The position numbers were made by a program, and so were the translations under genes. Shown here in pieces: positions 1 to 5,665 of a DNA stretch of 6,513 bases. The notes beneath the pieces are model-generated. The model was not told the DNA's origin and made no database searches. It saw nothing but the letters and a program-made list of their open reading frames with translations. Position 1 is the first letter of the stretch. Each line of letters starts with the position of its first letter. The stretch spans positions 1 through 6,513 of the forward strand of contig DAOVZQ010000154.1 in assembly GCA_030635025.1 (NCBI GenBank), in the 5' to 3' direction. Source of the stretch: a bacterium. GTDB lineage: Bacteria; Krumholzibacteriota; Krumholzibacteriia; LZORAL124-64-63.

Positions 1-238
1 AAGACACGTCGGTACCCCGAACGGGTCTCAGCGGGCCGGATATCTCGAAGAACTCGACCAGGTCGGTCGGCTGCATTTCCAGTACGCGAACATTGCGCGC
101 CACCTCGACGGGCGCCTCGGTCTCGGCTCTCTCTGCGCATCCCGTCGCGAGGACGAGCATGACCAGAACGACCGCGGTCGCGGCACGCGTTCCGCGATTC
201 ATAAATTCAGACATGACACGCTCCATGGGGTTATTCAT
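1..238 (-). CDS. Efflux periplasmic adaptor (membrane fusion) lipoprotein, N-terminal part
   Basis: This is the first 79 codons of a gene that runs off the left edge. The product starts with charged residues, then a hydrophobic stretch (about residues 19-31) ending in LATGC with Cys34. That looks like a lipoprotein signal, although Ala rather than Leu sits at position -3. The following VRVLEMQPTDLVEFFEISG stretch resembles the first beta strand of HlyD/RND-type periplasmic adaptors, which bridge an inner-membrane pump and a TolC-type channel. Its ATG overlaps the stop of the upstream channel gene (ATGA), and AAGGAG lies 7 nt before it. An internal ATG at 214, preceded by GGAG at 6 nt, would give a more normal signal-peptide length and is a real alternative start. 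The adaptor call rests on a short fragment plus strong operon context; the pump type (RND or ABC) cannot be told. Confidence 0.75.
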   Translation of the reverse strand, partial: MNNPMERVMSEFMNRGTRAATAVVLVMLVLATGCAERAETEAPVEVARNVRVLEMQPTDLVEFFEISGPLRPVRGTDVS

Positions 239-1692
239 TCCGTCTCTCCTTCGACAAGACCAGCCACGGCCGCCAAAGGCAGCATGGGAGAGACACCGAT
301 CGCACGTTTCAGGGACGCGGTCGTGGTCAACACGTCGTACCGCGCCTGGATCAGGTTGCTGCGGGCCAGGGACCGGCTGGCCTCCGACTGCAGGACGGTC
401 AGGTAGTCGGTGCGCCCGAGGCGCAGTTCAAGCTTGCTGGTCTCCAGCAGGTCCTCGCTGCGGGTGAGATTCAACTCGGCCGCCCGCAGGTTGGCCCGTG
501 ACACGTCCAGGGCATCAAGCAGCTCAAGCACGTCGGCACGAATGCCGCGCTTCAGACCGCTCAGTTCCACTTCGTTGCGACGGATCGAGGCATCGGTTTC
601 GTTGACCAGCCCCTTGGTAAGCAGGCCGTCGAAAAGCGGGACGTTCAGGGCGACCGTGGCGCGCCAGAAATCGTGGCCCGTATCGTCCAGATCCTTCAGT
701 TTCTTGCCCACGAATCCGTAGGAACCGTCGACGGACAGGTAGGGACGCATATCCGCCTTCTGCGCCTTGCGGCTCTGCTTGAGCATATCGGTGAGCAGCT
801 GAGACATGCCCACGTCGGGGCGCTTCATGGCGAGGGTGATGGCCGTGTCGTGATCGACAAGGTCCCGCTCCAGATCCTGCTCGCGCCGGATGGACAGAGG
901 GGATTCGGGCGGCAACCCCATGGCGGCGTTCAGGCGCGCGCCGGCGTTGCGCAGTTCCTTGCGCGACATGTGCAGACTCGGCACCAGGTTGGCCACCGCG
1001 ACGGCCGCCTGCAGGGTGTCGAGCTCGGTCGCCATGCCCAGTTCGAAACGCAGCCGCATGATGTCCAGGAATTCGGTCTGGTTGGCCAGTTCGGCTTCAG
1101 TGGCCGCAAGCTGCTCGGCCGCCAGGACGATCCCGTGGTAGCCGGACACGACCTGCTCCTCCACCTGGTGAATCACACCGACGATGGCCAGATCCTGCCG
1201 CTTGATGCTCTGGCCCGCGGCCCCCACGGCGCCGAGCACCTTGGTCGGGTTCAGGGTCCAGCGCAGGTTGAGCTGGGCGCGCCAGTAGGTCTGTGCGGGG
1301 ATATCCTCGGGTGAGGGCAGAAAATCGAATCCCGCCAGCAGGGTATCCAAGGGCGAGGTGCCGATCGGACCGTCGCTCCCGCCACCGAAGGTTTCGTCCA
1401 GGGCGAAGCTGGGATCGCGCGAGCGCGCCCACTCCCCCGTGGCGTCGACATAGGGCAGGCCGGTGGCCAACGCCTGGTACATCTTGCCGTCGAGTTCCTT
1501 GCGCCGCAAACGCTCGGCCTGAACGATATCGTTTTTGGCCAGGGCCTCGTCAATGCAACCGGCGAGATCGCGCGCTTCGACCGCTCCCGGGCGAGCCACG
1601 ATAACCCCGCCGACATCGTCCGCAAACGACGACATGGCTGTAAGCGTCAGGACCAAAAAGGCGGCCGCCGACAAGTATCTTCGGAACATCAT
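235..1692 (-). CDS. TolC-family outer-membrane efflux channel protein
   Basis: This 485-residue protein should form the trimeric outer-membrane channel and periplasmic tunnel of a tripartite efflux pump. It has a signal peptide (hydrophobic about 7-20, likely cleavage after SSFA at 24) with no lipobox cysteine, so it is TolC-like rather than OprM-like in anchoring. Two outer-membrane-efflux repeats are visible: a helical segment around 40-75, a strand/loop region about 80-150 and long helices at 165-260; then strands near 318-354 (including VALNVPLFDG) and helices at 365-465. Each half carries the helical-hairpin signature: RLRFELGMATELDTLQ near 213-228 and LELRLGRTDYLTVLQ near 421-435. Length is normal for the family. 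The gene overlaps TetR upstream and the adaptor downstream by 4 nt each, so translation is probably coupled. The start at 1692 has GGGGGG 4 nt upstream; the next codon is also ATG (1689), with 7-nt spacing, and could be the real start. Confidence 0.93.
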   Translation of the reverse strand: MMFRRYLSAAAFLVLTLTAMSSFADDVGGVIVARPGAVEARDLAGCIDEALAKNDIVQAERLRRKELDGKMYQALATGLPYVDATGEWARSRDPSFALDETFGGGSDGPIGTSPLDTLLAGFDFLPSPEDIPAQTYWRAQLNLRWTLNPTKVLGAVGAAGQSIKRQDLAIVGVIHQVEEQVVSGYHGIVLAAEQLAATEAELANQTEFLDIMRLRFELGMATELDTLQAAVAVANLVPSLHMSRKELRNAGARLNAAMGLPPESPLSIRREQDLERDLVDHDTAITLAMKRPDVGMSQLLTDMLKQSRKAQKADMRPYLSVDGSYGFVGKKLKDLDDTGHDFWRATVALNVPLFDGLLTKGLVNETDASIRRNEVELSGLKRGIRADVLELLDALDVSRANLRAAELNLTRSEDLLETSKLELRLGRTDYLTVLQSEASRSLARSNLIQARYDVLTTTASLKRAIGVSPMLPLAAVAGLVEGETE

Positions 1693-2309
1693 TTATCCCC
1701 CCGATTCGATTCGTGGTCCGGATTTCGGAGTCCATTGAGTATGAAAGCGCGCAGTTCGCGCGAAAGGGCCTTGTTCTCCAGGGCACTCGGTTGGCCCGTC
1801 ATCTCGGGATAGACGTAGTACATGGCGTCCAGCAAACCATCGATGATCCACACGACCGTGCTCGGGTCCATGGGCCGCAGTTCGCCGGATTCAATGCCTT
1901 CGATGATCACGCCTTCGAGCATGGACATCATCTCCTGCATCTCTTCGTGCTCCATGAAGTCGCACATGTGCTCCTTCACGTCCGGCTCATACATGCACTG
2001 GGTGAAAATCGGGTGCTTGTGCCCGATCTCCTCGTAACCCGCGATATAACCTTCCAGCTTCTCCATGACGCTCAGGCCGGGCGTGAACGCGTTACGCCAT
2101 TCGGTCACACCCGAGGACGCGATATGCAGGAGCATGCGGATCAGCAGATCCGCCTTGTCGTTGAACAGCTCGTAGAAGGTCCGCTTGGAAATCCCCGCCT
2201 CGTGGCAGATCTCCTCCACGGTTGTCTTGCGGAACCCGAAACGGTCGATCAACGGTTCGGCCACCGTATAGATCTCTTTCCGCTTGGCGCGCAGACGATC
2301 ATCAGACAT
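1689..2309 (-). CDS. TetR/AcrR-family transcriptional regulator of the efflux operon
   Basis: This 206-residue protein has the classic TetR N-terminal DNA-binding domain. Helix-turn-helix residues lie about 28-56, with TTVEEICHEAGISKRTFYELF followed by a DKADLL motif. The rest is an alpha-helical ligand-binding and dimerisation domain. TetR proteins usually repress transporters and release DNA on binding the pump's substrate; here the gene is the first of the efflux operon, so autoregulation is likely. AAGGGAG lies 7 nt before the ATG, which supports the start. The stop overlaps the channel gene start by 4 nt. The ligand-binding domain has an unusual density of Met, Cys and His between residues 97 and 130 (H97, H99, C105, M106, H114, M115, C116, M119, H121, M124, M127, M128, M130). 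This might mark a metal or thiol-reactive ligand, but helical Met-rich patches can also be merely hydrophobic. The family assignment is secure; the ligand is unknown. Confidence 0.95.
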   Translation of the reverse strand: MSDDRLRAKRKEIYTVAEPLIDRFGFRKTTVEEICHEAGISKRTFYELFNDKADLLIRMLLHIASSGVTEWRNAFTPGLSVMEKLEGYIAGYEEIGHKHPIFTQCMYEPDVKEHMCDFMEHEEMQEMMSMLEGVIIEGIESGELRPMDPSTVVWIIDGLLDAMYYVYPEMTGQPSALENKALSRELRAFILNGLRNPDHESNRGDK

Positions 2310-2368
2310 AAACGAGCTCCCTTGCTTGAGACCAGAAAACGAATACGCTTTTTTAGTTGATATGTTTC

Positions 2369-2385
2369 ACACAGTCTCACCGTGT
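2369..2385. promoter_or_regulatory. Candidate TetR-family operator palindrome
   Basis: ACACAGT and ACCGTGT are arms of 7 bp separated by CTC; six of seven positions are complementary. A short near-palindrome in the spacer next to a divergently placed tetR-type gene is the usual layout of such operators. It lies 60-76 bp upstream of the regulator's ATG. Binding is inferred from position and symmetry only. Confidence 0.45.
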
Positions 2386-2408
2386 TGGGAAAAAAGCAAA
2401 TACCCGAT

Positions 2409-2436
2409 TTGAAAAACCGTTATTCGAGCGTATCTT
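2409..2436 (+). promoter_or_regulatory. Candidate sigma-70-like promoter of the epimerase gene
   Basis: TTGAAA (2409-2414) and TATCTT (2431-2436) are separated by 16 bp and would start transcription near 2443, giving a leader of about 28 nt. The -10 box sits between the two copies of the CGTT(G)ATTCGAG direct repeat. The match to consensus is moderate, so this is tentative. Confidence 0.35.
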
Positions 2437-2470
2437 CGTTGATTCGAGGCACCAAGGAGAGAGGATAGAT

Positions 2471-3511
2471 ATGACGCAGCGATTCATGATCACCGGCGGC
2501 GCCGGCTTTTTGGGCATCAACATGGTGCGCTATCTGCTCGAACGCGGCCATGACGTGACGACCCTGGATATCGCGCCCTTCGATTATCCCGAGCGCGGCC
2601 AGATACGCGAGATCACCGGCGACGTCCGCAACCGGGCCGATGTCGATCGGGCCATGGCCGACTGCGACATCGTCATCCATACCGCGGCGGCCCTGCCCCT
2701 CTACGACCACGACGACATCCTGACCACCGACATCGAAGGCACGCGTACCGTACTGGAGTCGGCACAGGCCCACGGCGTCGACCGCTTCGTCCACATTTCC
2801 TCCACGGCCGTCTACGGTATTCCCGACCACCACCCACTGGTGGAAGGCGACCCAGTCCAGGGCGTCGGTCCCTACGGCGTCGGCAAGGTCGAGGCCGAGA
2901 GCATCTGCGCCGAGTTCCGCGACAACGGGCTCTGCGTCTCGATCATCCGCCCCAAGTCGTTCATCGGACCCGAACGCCTCGGCGTCTTCGCGCTGTTCTA
3001 CGACTGGGCCAAGGACGGCAAGGGCTTCCCCATGATCGGCAACGGGAACAACCGCTATCAGCTTTGCGACGTGGAAGACATCTGCCAGGGCATCTATCTC
3101 TGCTGCACCGGCCCCCGCGACCAGGTCGACGACGTGTTCAACCTGGGCGCACGCGACTACACCACCATGAAGGAAGACTACCAGGCCGTCCTGGACGAAG
3201 CCGGCTTCGGCAAGAAGATCGTCGGCTTCCCTGCGACGCCGGTTATCTGGACGCTCCGGGTTTTGGAGGCCCTCAAGCTCTCCCCCCTCTACAAGTGGGT
3301 GTACGAGACGGCCTGCGAAGATTCCTTCGTCTCCATCGAAAAGGCCGAGCGCGTCCTGGGGTACGACCCGAAGTACTCCAACAAGGAAGCGCTGGTGCGC
3401 AACTACCAGTGGTATGTCGACAACCTGAGTACTTTTGAAGGCGCCTCCGGGGTGTCGCATCGCGTGCCTTGGAAACAGGGGATTCTCAAGGTTGCCAAGG
3501 TTTTCTTCTAG
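2471..3511 (+). CDS. NAD(P)-dependent epimerase/dehydratase (extended SDR family)
   Basis: This 346-residue soluble enzyme belongs to the extended short-chain dehydrogenase/reductase family, which epimerises, dehydrates or oxidises nucleotide sugars or related hydroxyl compounds. Visible motifs are the Rossmann nucleotide-binding TGGAGFLG (8-15), Asp33 at the end of the second strand (suggesting NAD rather than NADP), GDV at 50-52, HTAAALP at 70-76, the catalytic SST at 110-112, Tyr135 and Lys139 in YGVGK, and the IRPKSFIGPERLG segment at 159-171. The basic tail ending WKQGILKVAKVFF is beyond the catalytic core. The reading frame extends upstream to 2357, but the start at 2471 places the Rossmann strand at the N-terminus as usual and has AAGGAG (2454-2459) and GAGG (2461-2464) before it. 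It stands alone on the plus strand, divergent from the efflux operon. The substrate cannot be read from the sequence; no lipid or sugar pathway neighbours are present. Confidence 0.92.
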   Translation: MTQRFMITGGAGFLGINMVRYLLERGHDVTTLDIAPFDYPERGQIREITGDVRNRADVDRAMADCDIVIHTAAALPLYDHDDILTTDIEGTRTVLESAQAHGVDRFVHISSTAVYGIPDHHPLVEGDPVQGVGPYGVGKVEAESICAEFRDNGLCVSIIRPKSFIGPERLGVFALFYDWAKDGKGFPMIGNGNNRYQLCDVEDICQGIYLCCTGPRDQVDDVFNLGARDYTTMKEDYQAVLDEAGFGKKIVGFPATPVIWTLRVLEALKLSPLYKWVYETACEDSFVSIEKAERVLGYDPKYSNKEALVRNYQWYVDNLSTFEGASGVSHRVPWKQGILKVAKVFF

Positions 3512-3633
3512 CGGGCTCCGGACATCACACATATGCACGCGCGCTGAGGGTTCCGGCTCTTCGAGAGTCACCCTCAGCGCGCGTGCATATGTGTGATGTC
3601 CTCAGTGGTGGAAGGAACCTTGTAACCTTGAGA
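3484..3633. repeat. Outer, decayed inverted repeat enclosing the long hairpin
   Basis: TCTCAAGGTT (3484-3493) is the exact reverse complement of 3624-3633. Just inside it, CAAGGTT (3496-3502) matches 3616-3622 and CTTC (3505-3508) matches 3611-3614. Its centre (3558.5) is within 2 bp of the centre of the perfect hairpin (3560.5). The left arm is the end of the epimerase gene; the right arm is non-coding and reads as a diverged inverted copy of the last 28 or so bases of that gene. Together with the inner palindrome, about 150 nt could form one long interrupted stem. Confidence 0.7.
3520..3601. repeat. Perfect 32-bp inverted repeat with 18-nt loop (long hairpin between convergent genes)
   Basis: Arms 3520-3551 and 3570-3601 are exact reverse complements over all 32 bp. 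The loop (3552-3569) can itself fold as GGCTCT/AGAGTC (one G-U pair) around a TCG triloop. It begins 9 nt after the epimerase stop and ends 33 nt before the stop of the convergent Mut7-C gene. Position suggests a bidirectional transcription terminator or 3'-end protecting hairpin, but neither side has a U-tract, and the stem is far longer and more perfect than intrinsic terminators need. Positions 3526-3544 and 3577-3595 are strictly alternating pyrimidine/purine over 19 bp each. No transposase or flanking target duplication is visible. Confidence 0.9.
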
Positions 3634-3634
3634 G

Positions 3635-4375
3635 TCAGGAGTGTTTCAGGGAACGGATGTCTTTGAGAAGGCGATCGTAGTGGGAGCCCTTCCAGTAGAT
3701 TCGGGTGCAGTTTGTGCAGCGCTTGAACTCATTGAAATGTTGGCGGGTCAGCGGTTCCAGTTGGTGGGCGATGTCGATTTTAGCGACGGATTCGACTCGG
3801 GCATTGCAGAACGTGCACAGGCGGAAGGGGCGAATCAGGGCTGCGAGGTCGAGACGGGTGACCACTTCGGCGACCTGCTCGCGGATGTGGGTGGAGCGGA
3901 GCCAGTAGCCGCGTTCTACTTCGTTACGCTTTAGCAAGCCTACGTCGCGGGTGAGGACGCAGCGCTTCTGTGCGGCGGCCAGGCTCGCGATCTCGGCATC
4001 GCCGTAGTCGTCGCGGTAGAGGGTATCGAAACCCAGCACGCGCAAGCGGCGGGCGAGCTTGCCGAGATGGACGTCGCAAATAAAGCGGGGATCTCTCAGT
4101 GGCCGTTCCCGCAGGTGCGTGATCGGCGTAATGTCCAAGCTCTCGAAGACGGGATAGACCGAAACGCGGTCTCCATCGCACAGGGTGTGGCCGAAGTCCA
4201 CGGACGAACCGTCGACCAGGATGAGATCCACCTCCACGTGGGGGACACCGAGAGCCTCGATGGCGTCCTTGATCGCGGGAGCGCCCGTGAAGACGTAGAG
4301 GAAATCCCGCTTGCGACGACTCTCCGGCAGGAAGTCGTTCAGTTCCTCGTAGAAGCGGAATTGCGCTTCGGACAT
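3635..4375 (-). CDS. Ubiquitin-like domain plus Mut7-C PIN-type RNase protein
   Basis: This 246-residue protein matches the two-part Ub-Mut7-C architecture. Residues about 1-80 resemble the beta-grasp (ThiS/MoaD-like) domain, with the VDGSSVDFGHTLCDGDRVSVYP stretch that such folds carry near their end. Residues about 95-240 are Mut7-C: FICDVHLGKLARRLRVLGFDT with Asp101, then DDYGDAEI (Asp122, 123, 126) and LTRDVGLL (Asp144) as likely PIN-fold metal ligands, followed by a zinc ribbon formed by C187-x-x-C190 and C220-x-x-C223. The family is predicted to be an RNase; its physiological target is not established. The start at 4375 is chosen because it lies just after the upstream gene's stop (8-nt gap) and has AGGTGAGG before it; a 13-residue upstream extension would overlap the methyltransferase. 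It is probably co-transcribed with and downstream of that rRNA methyltransferase. Confidence 0.9.
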   Translation of the reverse strand: MSEAQFRFYEELNDFLPESRRKRDFLYVFTGAPAIKDAIEALGVPHVEVDLILVDGSSVDFGHTLCDGDRVSVYPVFESLDITPITHLRERPLRDPRFICDVHLGKLARRLRVLGFDTLYRDDYGDAEIASLAAAQKRCVLTRDVGLLKRNEVERGYWLRSTHIREQVAEVVTRLDLAALIRPFRLCTFCNARVESVAKIDIAHQLEPLTRQHFNEFKRCTNCTRIYWKGSHYDRLLKDIRSLKHS

Positions 4376-4383
4376 GACCTCAC

Positions 4384-5529
4384 CTAATAGAGATCCAGTT
4401 CGACTAGGCGGCATTCCAGGCCACCGTTCCAGAAGGGGATGCGTCGCTTCGGACGCAGTCCGATCTTCTTGACCAGCTCGATATCGCCGCAGAGGATCCA
4501 GGCCGTGGCGCCGCGGCAGTTCCGCTTCAGATGATCGCCGAGTTCCTTGTACAGGACCTCGACCTCGGAGCGCGTCTTCAGGCGGACACCGTAGGGCGGA
4601 TTCACGATGAGGGTCGCCCCTTCGGGCACATCGACATCGCGAAAATCCGAGCGGACGATCCGCAGCTTCTCACCCCCGGGCAACACCGCCAGGTTCACCC
4701 GCGACGCACGGACCGCCTCTCCATCCAGGTCACTCCCCGACACGAGTCCGGGTTCGGGCGGCCGGAAGGCATCGCGCGCCTCGCCCAAGATCTGGGCCCA
4801 AAGCGCCGAATCGAAGTCGGGCATGCAGGCCGGCGACGGCGCATCCCCGGCCTTGAGCCAGCCCGGAGGTGTCTTCGAGATCTGCAGCCAGGCCTCGGCG
4901 AGGAACGTGCCCGAGCCGCACATGAAGTCGATCAGGGGGCCTTTGCCGCGCCAGCCGCTCAGGCGCAGCACGGCCGCCGCCAGGGTTTCCTGTAACGGGG
5001 CGTCGACCGACTCGATCCGATAGCCGCGCCGGTGCAGGGCGCCGCCAGAAACGTCCAGACTGATCACGGCCCGATCGTTGTTGATGTGCAGGTTCAACCA
5101 GACATCGGGATCGCGTCGGTCCACGCTGGGGCGCTCTCCGCAGGATTCGCGGAAGTGATCGACGACGGCATCCTTCAGGCGCTGGGCCGCGAACTGGGAA
5201 TGGTCGATCTTGCTGCGCGCCACGTTGGCCACGATAGCGAAGGTGCGCTGTGGCGAGAGGAACGCGTCCCAGTCCACCTTGCGTGCGGTGGTATAGAGGT
5301 AGCGATCGGAGTGGCAGTCGAAAGTCAGCAGAGGCGCCAGTACGCGACCAGCCAAACGGGATCCGAGCACGATGGTGTAGAGCGCGTGCGGGTCGGCCCG
5401 GAACTCCGCACCCCGAACCCGCGCCCGCGCGGCGGAAGCGCCGAGTTCGCACAACTCGTCGGCGAGCAGTTCCTCGAGACCCCGCGCACACTGCGCGAAA
5501 AACCGTCCGTGTTTGCGATACTCGAACAC
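4384..5529 (-). CDS. rlmL: RlmL-type THUMP-domain 23S rRNA guanine-N2 methyltransferase
   Basis: This 381-residue protein corresponds to the N-terminal half of E. coli RlmL, which methylates G2445 of 23S rRNA with S-adenosylmethionine. It opens with FFAQCARGLEELLADEL (10-26), very like the E. coli start. A THUMP RNA-binding region covers about 50-165 and includes the VDRRDPDVWLNLHIN segment. Then come ETLAAAVLRLSGW (181-193), the SAM motif DFMCGSGTFLAEA (201-213; Phe where Pro is usual), the acidic GSDLDGEAVRASRVN (265-279) and the catalytic NPPYG (310-314). It lacks the C-terminal RlmK half found in the 702-residue E. coli fusion, as in many bacteria. The frame reaches a TTG at 5562, but I prefer GTG at 5529: GGAGG precedes it by 4 nt, the family's N-terminus aligns there, and the TTG has no ribosome-binding site. 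It leads a two-gene operon with the Mut7-C protein. Exact target base is inferred from homology. Confidence 0.9.
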   Translation of the reverse strand: MFEYRKHGRFFAQCARGLEELLADELCELGASAARARVRGAEFRADPHALYTIVLGSRLAGRVLAPLLTFDCHSDRYLYTTARKVDWDAFLSPQRTFAIVANVARSKIDHSQFAAQRLKDAVVDHFRESCGERPSVDRRDPDVWLNLHINNDRAVISLDVSGGALHRRGYRIESVDAPLQETLAAAVLRLSGWRGKGPLIDFMCGSGTFLAEAWLQISKTPPGWLKAGDAPSPACMPDFDSALWAQILGEARDAFRPPEPGLVSGSDLDGEAVRASRVNLAVLPGGEKLRIVRSDFRDVDVPEGATLIVNPPYGVRLKTRSEVEVLYKELGDHLKRNCRGATAWILCGDIELVKKIGLRPKRRIPFWNGGLECRLVELDLY

Positions 5530-5570
5530 AATGCCTCCGTCGATGGATCGTCCCTCGGCCAACAGTGGCT

Positions 5571-5599
5571 ATGGTGGGCCACGGCGGACGGAACGTCAA
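5571..5599 (-). promoter_or_regulatory. Candidate promoter of the rlmL/Mut7-C operon
   Basis: Read on the minus strand, TTGACG (5599-5594) is followed after 17 bp by CACCAT (5576-5571). The -35 box is good (5 of 6), the -10 weak (3 of 6). Transcription would begin near 5564, about 35 nt before the preferred GTG start, which agrees with that start and argues against the TTG at 5562. Confidence 0.35.
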
Positions 5600-5621
5600 C
5601 CGCCGCACTTGCGGACAAACG

Positions 5622-5647
5622 AAGAGGCGCTCCGAAGAGCGCCCCTT
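5622..5647 (-). terminator. Intrinsic terminator of the secreted-protein gene (UUCG tetraloop)
   Basis: On the minus strand, GGCGCTC and GAGCGCC pair around TTCG, giving the very stable C(UUCG)G tetraloop. The stem extends to 11 bp (one G-U) using flanking AAGG and CUCUU. It is followed by CGTTTGTCC, a short and imperfect U-rich tail. It begins 18 nt after the stop codon at 5666, in the right place to end that transcript before the rlmL promoter. Confidence 0.75.
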
Positions 5648-5665
5648 GTGGAATCTCCAGTAGGA

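Larger units (their letters stand above)
2310..2470. promoter_or_regulatory. Divergent regulatory spacer between the efflux operon and the epimerase gene
   Basis: This AT-richer spacer separates two divergent genes and must hold the leftward promoter for the efflux operon and any rightward promoter for the epimerase. It contains a near-perfect palindrome at 2369-2385, A-tract arms GCTTTTTT (2347-2354) and AAAAAAGC (2390-2397) placed almost symmetrically around it, and a near-exact 20-bp-spaced direct repeat, CGTT(G)ATTCGAG, at 2418-2428 and 2437-2448. I found no convincing -35/-10 pair for the leftward transcript. Confidence 0.7.

Noticed and set aside
673..1314. A 213-codon plus-strand frame opposite the TolC-family gene
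   Set aside because: It has a His/Gly/Val-rich composition typical of the antisense of a GC-rich gene, no ribosome-binding site of note and no family features.
2357..2470. N-terminal extension of the epimerase to an upstream ATG
   Set aside because: It would put 38 non-conserved residues before the Rossmann strand and run through the probable promoter and operator; the start at 2471 has a good ribosome-binding site.
2420..3571. A 383-codon open frame antisense to the epimerase gene
   Set aside because: It lies wholly opposite a well-supported enzyme gene, has no recognisable domain, and arises from the strong G/C bias at third codon positions.
3520..3601. The long palindrome as terminal repeats of an insertion element or as a CRISPR unit
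   Set aside because: Only 18 nt lie between the arms, so there is no room for a transposase; no target-site duplication is visible outside the arms, and the unit is not repeated in the window.
4376..4414. 13-residue N-terminal extension of the Mut7-C protein
   Set aside because: It overlaps the end of the methyltransferase gene and lacks domain similarity; the ATG at 4375 follows AGGTGAGG.
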